Below are positions 28,724-36,376 of a stretch of 64,000 nt of DNA, one piece after another. The stretch's first letter is position 1, and every line of letters starts with the position of its first letter. Source of the DNA: CAVRZJ01 sp964594125 (GTDB lineage Bacteria; Acidobacteriota; Thermoanaerobaculia; Thermoanaerobaculales; Thermoanaerobaculaceae); NCBI GenBank assembly GCA_964594125.1, contig CAZQLL010000006.1:75866-139865 (forward strand). The letters run 5' to 3'. Position numbers and translations under genes: made by a program. The notes under the pieces were generated by a model, which was not told where the DNA came from, did no database searches, and worked only from the letters and a program-made list of their open reading frames with translations.

Positions 28724-29605
28724 ATGCTGTTCGTCATCTGTGACGCATTCGACGCCTCGCTGCCCAAACGGCTCGCCCGCTTCGGGGAGGTGACCGATGA
28801 CGTCTCGCGGCTGGCGGAGGCCGACGTGGCGCTGGTCCGCTCGAAGACGAAGTGCACCGCGGAGTGGATCGCGCAGGCGCCGAAGCTGAAGCTGATCATC
28901 CGCGGCGGCGTCGGTATCGACAACATCGACGCCAAGGCCGCGAAGGAGCGCGGCATCGAGGTGCGCAATACGCCCAACGCCTCTTCGGTGGCGGTCGCCG
29001 AGCTGGCGTTCGCGCTCATGATCGCGGTGCCCTCCCGCCTGATCGAGGCGCACACCGCGATGAAGCTCGAAGGCAAGTTCCTCAAGAAGGAGATCAAGCG
29101 CACCGAGCTGATGGGCAAGACGCTCGGGCTTGTCGGGATCGGCCGCATCGCGCAGGAGCTCGCCAAGCGGGCGAGGGCGTTCGGCATGCGGGTGCTCGCC
29201 TTCGACCCGTACGTCAAGACTTCGGACGCGGCGATCCTGGTGCCGACGCTGAAGGAGCTGTTCCAGCAGGCCGACTATCTGTCGCTGCACACGCCGCTCA
29301 CCGACGAGACGCGCGGCATGATCAACCGGGACACGATCGCGGCCATGAAGCAGGGCGTGGTGATCGTCAACACCGGCCGCGGCAAGTGCGTCAACGAGGA
29401 GGACCTCGCGGAGGCGCTGAAGAGCGGCAAGGTAGCCGCCTACGCGACCGACGTGTGGTACTCCGACCCGCCGGACCCGTCGTGCCCGCTGCTCTCGGCG
29501 CCGAACGTGATCATGACGCCGCACATCGGCGCCAGCTCGAAGGAGAACCTGCTGCGCATCGGGGACGAGGTGGTGGAGCTGCTGGAGAAGTGGACCAAGG
29601 CGTGA
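28724..29605 (+). CDS. serA: D-3-phosphoglycerate dehydrogenase, short form
   Basis: 293 aa, the compact type without ACT or allosteric domains. Oxidises 3-phosphoglycerate to 3-phosphohydroxypyruvate, first step of serine synthesis. Motifs: IIRGGVGIDNIDAKAAKERGI, the NAD site GKTLGLVGIGRIAQELAKRA, NTGRGKCVNEEDL with the catalytic Arg, and TPHIGASSKEN with the catalytic His. A CCCGGGG/CCCCGGG hairpin (28691-28708) lies just before the ribosome-binding region GGAAGG. Followed by serC. Confidence 0.93.
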   Translation: MLFVICDAFDASLPKRLARFGEVTDDVSRLAEADVALVRSKTKCTAEWIAQAPKLKLIIRGGVGIDNIDAKAAKERGIEVRNTPNASSVAVAELAFALMIAVPSRLIEAHTAMKLEGKFLKKEIKRTELMGKTLGLVGIGRIAQELAKRARAFGMRVLAFDPYVKTSDAAILVPTLKELFQQADYLSLHTPLTDETRGMINRDTIAAMKQGVVIVNTGRGKCVNEEDLAEALKSGKVAAYATDVWYSDPPDPSCPLLSAPNVIMTPHIGASSKENLLRIGDEVVELLEKWTKA

Positions 29606-29610
29606 GATGC

Positions 29611-29645
29611 GGGCTCAGGGCTCCGGGCTCCGGGCTCCGGGCTCC
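29611..29645. repeat. Five tandem 7-bp repeats (GGGCTCC)
   Basis: Units at 29611, 29618, 29625, 29632 and 29639; the first has one change (GGGCTCA). The block lies between serA and serC and is followed by GAGCCC, which can fold back on the last unit. Such arrays are prone to slippage, and a change in number would alter spacing but not a reading frame. Confidence 0.8.
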
Positions 29646-29687
29646 GAGCCCGTGTCAGCTCCCGATGACCGTGGTGAGGAGGGTGAG

Positions 29688-30788
29688 ATGAGCAAGCGAG
29701 TGATCAACTTCTACGCGGGACCGGCGGGGCTGCCGCTGCCGGCCCTCGAACGGGCGCAGGCGGAGCTGCTGGACTTCTCCGGCACCGGCATGTCGGTGAT
29801 GGAGATCTCGCACCGCTCCAAGGAGTACGAGGCGGTGCACAACGAGGCGATCGCGCTCCTCCGGGAGCTTCTCAACGTCCCCGAGGGTTACAGGATCATC
29901 CTCATCCAGGGCGGCGGCCACCTGCAGTTCGGCATGCTGCCGATGAATCTGCTGTACAAGGGGCGCAAGGCCGACTACATCCTCACCGGCTCGTGGGCGG
30001 AGAAGGCGTACAAGGAGGCGAGGATCGTCGCCGGCGACGACGCCCGCTGCGTCGCCTCGACCAAGGAGGAAAAGTACGCGCGCCTGCCTCGCCCCGAGGA
30101 GATCAGGGTCAACCCCGACGCGGTGTACGTCCACTTCACCAGCAACAACACCGTCGAGGGGACGCAGTTCCAGCGCTTCCCCTCAACCGGCGGCGTCCCG
30201 CTGGTGTGCGACATGTCGTCCGATTTCCTCTGGCGCCCGTTCGACATCGCGCCGTTCGGCCTGATCTACGCCGGCGCGCAGAAGAACCTCGGGCCGTCCG
30301 GGGTCACCGTGGTGATCATCCGCGACGACCTGCTCGCGCAGTGCCTCGACAAGGAGCTGCCGAGCTACCTGCGCTACCGCATCCACGTGGAGAAGAACTC
30401 GCTGTACAACACCCCGCCGACGTTCGGCATCTACATCCTGCGCAACGTGCTCGCCTACAACAAGGAGATCGGCGGCTTGGCGGCGATCGAGAGGAACAAC
30501 CGGAAGAAGGGCGAGCTGCTGTACGGGTGCATCGACCGCCACCTCGGGTTCTACCGGCCGTTCGTCACGGTGCCGGCCGACCGCTCGCTGATGAACGTCG
30601 ATTTCTTCCTGCCGACCGAGGAGCTCACCGACGCGTTCGTCAAGGGCGCCAAGGTCGCCGGCATGGTCGGCCTCAAGGGCTACCGCGACATCGGCGGCAT
30701 CCGGGTTTCGATGTACAACGCCGTCACCGTGGCGAACATCGAGACGCTGGTGGCGTTCATGGAGGAGTTCGTCAAGAAGAACGGGTAA
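29688..30788 (+). CDS. serC: Phosphoserine aminotransferase
   Basis: 366 aa from the ATG at 29688 with GAGGAGGGTGAG before it. Converts 3-phosphohydroxypyruvate and glutamate to phosphoserine; PLP enzyme. Motifs: NFYAGPAGLPLPALERAQ, GMSVMEISHRSKEY, FIQGGGHLQFGMLP-type loop (ILIQGGGHLQFGMLPMNLL), the PLP lysine in YAGAQKNLGPSGVTVV, and a C-terminal GGIRVSMYNAV. An in-frame ATG at 29607 would only add residues encoded by the 7-bp repeats. Last gene of the operon. Confidence 0.95.
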   Translation: MSKRVINFYAGPAGLPLPALERAQAELLDFSGTGMSVMEISHRSKEYEAVHNEAIALLRELLNVPEGYRIILIQGGGHLQFGMLPMNLLYKGRKADYILTGSWAEKAYKEARIVAGDDARCVASTKEEKYARLPRPEEIRVNPDAVYVHFTSNNTVEGTQFQRFPSTGGVPLVCDMSSDFLWRPFDIAPFGLIYAGAQKNLGPSGVTVVIIRDDLLAQCLDKELPSYLRYRIHVEKNSLYNTPPTFGIYILRNVLAYNKEIGGLAAIERNNRKKGELLYGCIDRHLGFYRPFVTVPADRSLMNVDFFLPTEELTDAFVKGAKVAGMVGLKGYRDIGGIRVSMYNAVTVANIETLVAFMEEFVKKNG

Positions 30789-30791
30789 AAC

Positions 30792-30818
30792 GGTGCGCGG
30801 GCGCAGCCCGCGCGCACC
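30792..30818 (+). terminator. Hairpin terminator after serC
   Basis: GGTGCG/CGCACC plus CGGGC/GCCCG arms with a 2-nt bulge and GCA loop, starting 3 nt after the serC stop and followed by TTGCTTG. Confidence 0.65.
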
Positions 30819-30825
30819 TTGCTTG

Positions 30826-30889
30826 CCCCCTTCTCCCCGCCTGCGGGGCCTGTCCCGCAGAGCCGGGGTCCGGCTCTGGGGGGAGAGGG
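30826..30889. repeat. Nested hairpin element between convergent genes
   Basis: Outer arms CCCCCTTCTCCCC and GGGGGGAGAGGG enclose a perfect AGAGCCGG/CCGGCTCT hairpin (30859-30877) and an alternative CTGCGGG/CCCGCAG hairpin (30841-30860). The CCTTCTCCCC...GGGGAGAGGG...GTGAGGGG pattern resembles intergenic elements widespread in GC-rich bacteria. It lies between serC and the VWFA gene, which face each other, so it can end transcription from both sides. Confidence 0.6.
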
Positions 30890-30938
30890 CTGGGTGAGGG
30901 GCGTGCGGGACCACAGCGCAGCTCGCGCTTACCTTTTA

Positions 30939-33542
30939 TCAGCCGGAGGGCCGCAGAACGCGGTCGCGGCCGAGGCGGACCTCGACCTGATGGGGGTCGA
31001 CCGCCGGCGAGGAGGGCTCGAAGACGGCGACCCAGAGGCGCCCCAGCGCCTCCCCGATCGCCGCCCAGGCGTCCGGAGCGGCGGTCGCCTTCTTGAGGCT
31101 GAAGACGCGGCCGCCGGTCGCCTTCGCGACCTCCGACGCCGCCCACCGCGAGTGGTTGGTGGCCTTGAGCTCCTCGAAGCCGATCCCCCACCCCCGGCTG
31201 ACCACACCGGCCGCAACCATCGGGTCCGGCTCGCTCCACGTGCGGGACATCGTGCACAGCGCGCCGTCCGCCACCACGAAGAAGATCGGGACGGCGCGCC
31301 GGCGCCCGGCGTCGGCGACCTCCTGGAAGCTCGTGGTGCCCGCCGTCTCGCACCCGTCGGTGAAAACCACGAGCGCCATCCGGTCGCTGTGGCTCTCGAA
31401 GCGGTCGAGCGCGAAGCGCACGGCGTCGAACAGCGCCGTGGTCTCCGGCCGCGCAGCCCCGGCGCTCTTGAACAACGCCGTCGGATCGCCTCGCGTCGCG
31501 CCGACGAGGCGGGGCGCGTTGCCGAAGTCCACGCGGAATACGCGGTCGCCGACGGCGGCCAGCTTCGCGGCGGCGTTTGCCGCCGCCGTGAGGAACGAGG
31601 TGCGCTCCGCCGTCACGCTTTCCGACACGTCGATCGCGATGCCGAGCTCGAGTGGGCTGCCGGGACCGCCGGCGAGGCGCTGCAGCTTCTGCTCTGCGCC
31701 GCTGAAGAGCACGCGCACATCGGCTGCTGCGCCGGCGGTGCCCTCGGGCATGAGGAATCGGGCCTCGCCGATCGTGATCCCAGCGCTCTCCGAGAACGCG
31801 GCGGGCGCCGCCTCGCCCGGGGCGACATCGGTCTCGCGCGGCCCGCCCGCCGCCGCGGCCGTCACGGCGCCGGTGGCCTCCACCGGACCGGCGGCGCCGA
31901 AGGCGCCGGAGGTCTGCTCGCGCACCTCGACCGCGTAGCCGCCGGTTCCCACCGGGACGACGAGCGTGGTCTCGTAGCGGAGCGAGCCCTCGGCAGGCAG
32001 CCGCGGCAGCCGCACCTCGACGTCGCGCGCCACCGGCCGGCCGCCGGGCGGCGTCGCGAAGATGCGAACCACGAAGCTCGGTGCGGCATCGGCCGCCAGC
32101 AGCCCGCGCAGCGGCTCGAGGTCGACGATGACCGGCAGGGTTACGCTCTCCCTGCCAACCTGCGGCGCTCGCCCGCGGAACGGCGCGAGGTCGACGGCGA
32201 GCGAGATCGGCGGCGGCGCCGGCTCGGGCAGGGCCGGCAACTCCGGCGCCAGGATCCGCGGCGCGAAGCGCGCAGTCAGGCTGTTTGCCGCGACCTCGAC
32301 GCGCAGGTCGTGCCACCCCGGCGCCGCCGCGTCGGTCTGGTAGGTGACCACGAACCGCCCGCGCACCGAGGCGAGCGCCTCGGCGAGCTGGCCGGGGTGC
32401 TGCACGAGGGCGCCGTTGGTCGCCGCCGCCGCCGACTCGAAAAGCGCCAGCGGGTCGATAGCGAGCCGCACCCGCCCCTCCCTCTGCACCGGCCGCTTGG
32501 CGTCGGCGGCGCCGAGGTCGCTGGCGTCGGTGCGCGACGGGCTCCACGCCACCACCCGCAGCCCCTCGCGCGCCCACCGTTTCCACTGCTCGTCGAGCGC
32601 GCTCCACCACGCGCTCTGCTGGCCGGCCGACACGATCTCCTCGAGATCAGCGCCGGCGACGCTCTCGGGCACGAGCTGGCGCACGAACTCGCCGGGGAGG
32701 AGATCGCCGCCCGCCACCCACACCAGCACCGCGGGACGGCGGACCGCCGCCGCCGCGCCGCCCAGCCGCGCGAGCGCCTCGTCGACGATACGCTGCTCGG
32801 ACGCGGCGAGCTCGCGCGCCGCGTTGGCGATGCTCGCGCGCTCGATCGAGCGCGCCGTCAGCGCCGCCCCCTCCGGGTCCGAGCTGCGGCCGCCCACGGT
32901 CGCCGGCTGGAACGCGCCGCGCTCCTCCTGTGCGTCGCGCAGCAGCGCCAGGCGACCGCGGTAGAACGCGTCGAGCGGCTTCACCGCGGCGGCCAGCTCG
33001 GCGAGGGCGGCACGCACCGCGGCGGGATCGCGCGCACCGGCCGCGAGCTGGCGCGGCGGACCGGTGAGCGCCAGCACGTCGACCGGCCCCATCGCCACCA
33101 GCGCCTCCGCGGCAGCGGCGAGCGCCGTGGTCGCCTCCCGCCACTCTCCCCGCCCGAGCGTCACCGGGTCGAGCGCGACCACTACCCGCGTCTCGTCCAC
33201 CGGCGGGGCCGCCGGCAGCGCACCCGGCACCGGCGCTCCGGGCTCGGCGGCGGCCGGGGCGACCGCGGCGACCGCCCCGGACGGCGCCGCGGCGGCGGCC
33301 GGCTCGACCGCGAGGACCTGCCGCTCGACGCCGTCCTCGAAAACCCGCACGCTTCCCGGCGGAACGGTCTGCGCCGGCCTGCCCTCGGCGTCGAGCACGT
33401 CGATCGCCACCGAGCGCGCCACGACCTCGACGCTGGCCGTGAGCTGCGGCGGGCGGTCGCTCGGCGCCTGCTGCGCCGCCGCCCACGCGGCGCCCATCGC
33501 GCCGAGGATGCCCAGGCCCAGCTTCGCTGACCGTCGCGTCAT
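30939..33542 (-). CDS. Acidobacterial-type VWFA domain protein, exported
   Basis: 867 aa from the ATG at 33542 (GGGGAG upstream), with signal peptide (AKLGLGILGAMGAAWAAAQ). Mature N-terminus has the family pattern VEVVARSVAIDVLDAEGRP...VRVFEDGVERQV. A first VWA-like domain with degenerate metal site lies about 100-430. A second VWA domain (about 600-790) keeps the MIDAS motif AIDVSES and VVFTDGCETAG. The layout matches the VWFA-related proteins abundant in Acidobacteriota, thought to bind partner proteins at the cell surface. Divergent from the YceI operon; convergent with serC. Confidence 0.88.
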   Translation of the reverse strand: MTRRSAKLGLGILGAMGAAWAAAQQAPSDRPPQLTASVEVVARSVAIDVLDAEGRPAQTVPPGSVRVFEDGVERQVLAVEPAAAAAPSGAVAAVAPAAAEPGAPVPGALPAAPPVDETRVVVALDPVTLGRGEWREATTALAAAAEALVAMGPVDVLALTGPPRQLAAGARDPAAVRAALAELAAAVKPLDAFYRGRLALLRDAQEERGAFQPATVGGRSSDPEGAALTARSIERASIANAARELAASEQRIVDEALARLGGAAAAVRRPAVLVWVAGGDLLPGEFVRQLVPESVAGADLEEIVSAGQQSAWWSALDEQWKRWAREGLRVVAWSPSRTDASDLGAADAKRPVQREGRVRLAIDPLALFESAAAATNGALVQHPGQLAEALASVRGRFVVTYQTDAAAPGWHDLRVEVAANSLTARFAPRILAPELPALPEPAPPPISLAVDLAPFRGRAPQVGRESVTLPVIVDLEPLRGLLAADAAPSFVVRIFATPPGGRPVARDVEVRLPRLPAEGSLRYETTLVVPVGTGGYAVEVREQTSGAFGAAGPVEATGAVTAAAAGGPRETDVAPGEAAPAAFSESAGITIGEARFLMPEGTAGAAADVRVLFSGAEQKLQRLAGGPGSPLELGIAIDVSESVTAERTSFLTAAANAAAKLAAVGDRVFRVDFGNAPRLVGATRGDPTALFKSAGAARPETTALFDAVRFALDRFESHSDRMALVVFTDGCETAGTTSFQEVADAGRRRAVPIFFVVADGALCTMSRTWSEPDPMVAAGVVSRGWGIGFEELKATNHSRWAASEVAKATGGRVFSLKKATAAPDAWAAIGEALGRLWVAVFEPSSPAVDPHQVEVRLGRDRVLRPSG

Positions 33543-33748
33543 TGCTGTCTCCCCGCGGCGAGCACGGCACACCATCATACGGCGCTGACTCCCTCCTACG
33601 AGCGGGACGTCGTGTCCTCTGCCGGGGACGGCGCGTCACGGCGCGGGAGCCGCAGGTGCGGCGCCATAACGGCCGGGCCGACCACAGGCGGAGCGGCCGA
33701 GCCTGGCACCTGTGTTGCATCACACTAGCCTTCCAAGGGGACACCGCC

Positions 33749-34471
33749 ATGCGCCATCGCCGCCCACCCGCTGTTCCGAAGCCACGCCCGACTTTCGTCG
33801 GCGGCGCGCTCGCCTCTGTCGTCGCAACCGCCCCCCGTCTCCCCGCCGGAGTCCGGCCGCAGCGAGCCTCCGGGCGCGTTCTGGCGGTCTCCTTGCTGAT
33901 CCTGGCCGCCGCGGCCGCGCTGGCGCACGCCCAGGAGCAGACGCTGGCGCTCGACGTCGGCGCGTCGCGCGTCGCGTTTCACCTCGACGCCACGCTGCAC
34001 TCCGTCGAAGGGACGATGAAGGTCACCCGCGGCGAGATCCGTTTCGACCTCACTTCCGGCGCTGCAGATGGCGAGATCGTCATCGACGCCACGTCGGCCG
34101 ATACCGGGAACCGGGGGCGCGACGAGAAGTTGCACCGCGAGGTGCTCGAGAGCGCGACGTACCCCGAGATCGTCTTCCGCCCGCGGGCGGTGACGGCCGA
34201 CGTGGACGGGCGCGGCGCCGGCGCCGTGACGCTCACCGGCGCCGTCGCGATCCACGGCGGCGAGCACGAGATGAGCGTCACGGCGGCGGTCGCGCGCGAC
34301 GACGACGCCGTACGCGCCACCGGCACGCTCGTCGTACCCTATGTGGCGTGGGGAATGAAGGACCCGTCGGTGTTCGTGCTGCGCGTCGCCAAGCAGGTGG
34401 AGGTGTCGTTCACCGCCGTCGGCGCCCTGGTCGCGTCACCCGCCTCGCCGGCGGCGGGGCCGGGCCGGTGA
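33749..34471 (+). CDS. YceI-like periplasmic lipid-binding protein
   Basis: 240 aa with a long N-terminus ending in a signal peptide (VLAVSLLILAAAAALAHA). The mature part is the YceI lipocalin-like barrel: SRVAFHLDATLHSVEGTMKVTRGEI, TSADTGNRGRDEKLHREVLESATYPEIVF, and VPYVAWGMKDPSVFVLRVAKQVEVSF. Family members bind isoprenoid or other long hydrophobic chains. It starts the lipid operon and its stop overlaps the type III PKS start (GTGA), so it probably carries the operon's product or an intermediate in the periplasm. Confidence 0.9.
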   Translation: MRHRRPPAVPKPRPTFVGGALASVVATAPRLPAGVRPQRASGRVLAVSLLILAAAAALAHAQEQTLALDVGASRVAFHLDATLHSVEGTMKVTRGEIRFDLTSGAADGEIVIDATSADTGNRGRDEKLHREVLESATYPEIVFRPRAVTADVDGRGAGAVTLTGAVAIHGGEHEMSVTAAVARDDDAVRATGTLVVPYVAWGMKDPSVFVLRVAKQVEVSFTAVGALVASPASPAAGPGR

Positions 34472-35580
34472 CGTCTCCGGACCACCGGCGGGCCGCCCGC
34501 CGTCCGCGTCCGCCCGCCGTGCCGCTCGCCCGCATCGCCGCCGTCGGCTCGGCGTTCCCGCCGAATTCCTACGACCAGGAGACGCTGCTCGCCGCGTTCC
34601 GCTCCCACTGGGCCGAGCGCCACTACAACCTCGACCGCCTCGAAGCGCTGCACCGCAACGTGCTGGTCGGCGGCCGCAATCTGGCACTGCCGCTCGAGGA
34701 GTACGCGCGTCTGTCCGGGTTCGGCGCCGCCAACGACGCCTGGCTGCGCGTCGCCCAGGACGTCGGCGGGACGGCGGTCCGGCGGGCGCTCGACGCCGCG
34801 GGCCTCGAGCCCGCGGACGTCGACGCGCTCATCGCGGTGACCGTCACCGGGATCGCGGCGCCCTCGCTCGACGCCCGCCTGGCCAACCGGCTGCGCCTGC
34901 CGGCGCGGATCAAGCGGGTGCCGATCTTCGGCCTCGGGTGTGTCGCCGGCGCCGCCGGCATCGCGCGCGCCGCCGACTACCTGAAGGCGTACCCGGATCA
35001 CGTGGCGGTGCTGCTCTCGGTCGAGCTGTGCTCGCTCACGCTGCAGGCGTCCGACCTCTCGATCCCCAACCTGATCGCCTCCGGGCTGTTCGGCGACGGC
35101 GCGGCGGCGGTCGTGCTCACCGGCCGGCGGCGGCGCCCGGCGTCCGGGCCGCGGGTGCTGGCGACGCGCTCGGTGTTCTACCCCGACACCGAGCACGTGA
35201 TGGGGTGGGACGTCACCGACACGGGTTTTCGCGTTGTGCTGTCCGCCGACGTGCCCGAGGTGGCGCGCCGGTTCCTGCGCGCCGACGTGGACGCGTTCCT
35301 CGCCGAGCACGGGCTGGCGCGCCGCGACATCTCGACGTGGATCGCCCACCCCGGCGGACCGAAGGTGCTGCAGGCGATGGCGGCCGCTCTCGAGGTCGAC
35401 GACGCGGCGCTGGCGCCGGCGTGGCGCAGCCTGCGCGAGGTCGGCAACCTGTCGTCGACCTCGGTGCTGCTGGTGCTGCAGGACATCATGGCCAACCACG
35501 CGCCGCCGGCCGGGAGCTTCGGCGTGATCACCGCGATGGGGCCGGGGTTCTGCTCCGAGCTGGTGCTGGTGCGCTGGTGA
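34468..35580 (+). CDS. Type III polyketide synthase (alkylpyrone/alkylresorcinol synthase-like)
   Basis: 370 aa from a GTG overlapping the YceI stop. Condenses an acyl starter with malonyl-CoA to make pyrones or resorcinols. The catalytic triad of the chalcone-synthase family is present: Cys158 in IFGLGCVAGAAG, His in WIAHPGGPKVLQAM, and Asn in EVGNLSSTSVLLVL. Long-chain starter use is suggested by the adjoining acyl-AMP ligase and ACP. The next gene (methyltransferase-like) also overlaps its stop, as in Bacillus bpsA-bpsB, where BpsB methylates the alkylpyrone. The product class is inferred. Confidence 0.93.
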   Translation: MTSPDHRRAARRPRPPAVPLARIAAVGSAFPPNSYDQETLLAAFRSHWAERHYNLDRLEALHRNVLVGGRNLALPLEEYARLSGFGAANDAWLRVAQDVGGTAVRRALDAAGLEPADVDALIAVTVTGIAAPSLDARLANRLRLPARIKRVPIFGLGCVAGAAGIARAADYLKAYPDHVAVLLSVELCSLTLQASDLSIPNLIASGLFGDGAAAVVLTGRRRRPASGPRVLATRSVFYPDTEHVMGWDVTDTGFRVVLSADVPEVARRFLRADVDAFLAEHGLARRDISTWIAHPGGPKVLQAMAAALEVDDAALAPAWRSLREVGNLSSTSVLLVLQDIMANHAPPAGSFGVITAMGPGFCSELVLVRW

Positions 35581-36140
35581 CCGGCGCCCCCGCCCTGCAC
35601 CTCGCGGTGGTGGCCGCGGTCGGCGCCGAGCGTCTCGTGGAGATCCTGATCTCTCGCCGAAACCTCCGCCGCGCCGCCGCGCGCGGCGGGTTCGTCGCCG
35701 ACCGCCGCACATTCTGGGAGGTGGCCGCGTTCCAGGTCGCATGGCTGGCGGCGAGCGCTGCCGAGCCGGTGCTGCTCCCGCGCCCATTCGTCGCTCCGCT
35801 CGCGGTCGCGATGATCGCCGCGCTGATCGCCTGCCAGGGACTCCGCTACTGGGCGGTGGCGACGCTCGGCGACCGCTGGAACCTGAGCATCGTCGTCGTC
35901 CCCGGCGAGATCGCGGTGAGCACGGGGCCGTACCGGTTCGTCCGCCACCCCAACTACCTCGCGGTGATGGTGGAGACGCTCGCGCTTCCTCTGCTCCACA
36001 CTGCCTGGGTGACGGCGACGCTGTCGCTGCTCGTCGCGGTTCCGATCTGGCGCCGGCGCGTCCGCGTCGAGGAGAAGGCGCTTGCCCGTCACAGCGACTA
36101 CGACCGCGTCCTGGGGACGACGCCGAGGGGGCTGCCGTGA
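35577..36140 (+). CDS. Isoprenylcysteine carboxyl methyltransferase (ICMT)-family membrane methyltransferase
   Basis: 187 aa, GTG start overlapping the PKS stop. Four to five hydrophobic segments and the family signature STGPYRFVRHPNYLAVMVETLALPLL, with the C-terminal VRVEEKALARHSDYDRVLGTTPRGLP, identify the ICMT/phospholipid methyltransferase group. In type III PKS operons such enzymes O-methylate alkylpyrones or alkylresorcinols, the likely job here. S-adenosylmethionine is the expected donor. Confidence 0.88.
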   Translation: MTGAPALHLAVVAAVGAERLVEILISRRNLRRAAARGGFVADRRTFWEVAAFQVAWLAASAAEPVLLPRPFVAPLAVAMIAALIACQGLRYWAVATLGDRWNLSIVVVPGEIAVSTGPYRFVRHPNYLAVMVETLALPLLHTAWVTATLSLLVAVPIWRRRVRVEEKALARHSDYDRVLGTTPRGLP

Positions 36141-36376
36141 CCGAGGCCGAGATCCTCGCCGCGGTCGCCGAGGTGGCACGCGAGCACCTGGGGTGGAGCG
36201 GCGACCTGCGCCCCGACATGCACCTCGTGGAAGAGCTCAAGCTCGACTCGCTCAAGCTGCTCACGCTCGCGGTCGAGGTCGAGAACCGCTTCCGCATCTG
36301 CCTCGACGCCGACGATGAGGCCAGCATCGTCACGTTGGGCGACCTCGTCGCCGCGATCCGGAGGCAGGTCGGGTGA
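36137..36376 (+). CDS. Acyl carrier protein
   Basis: 79 aa; GTG start overlaps the upstream stop. Helical ACP with the phosphopantetheine serine at Ser38 in ELKLDSLKLLTL. It sits between the PKS/methyltransferase and the acyl-AMP ligase, whose start overlaps its stop, so it most likely carries the fatty acyl starter from the ligase to the type III PKS, which is unusual because many type III PKS use CoA esters. Confidence 0.92.
   Translation: MTEAEILAAVAEVAREHLGWSGDLRPDMHLVEELKLDSLKLLTLAVEVENRFRICLDADDEASIVTLGDLVAAIRRQVG

Noticed and set aside
29611..29650. Heptamer array as a CRISPR
   Set aside because: Units are 7 bp without spacers.
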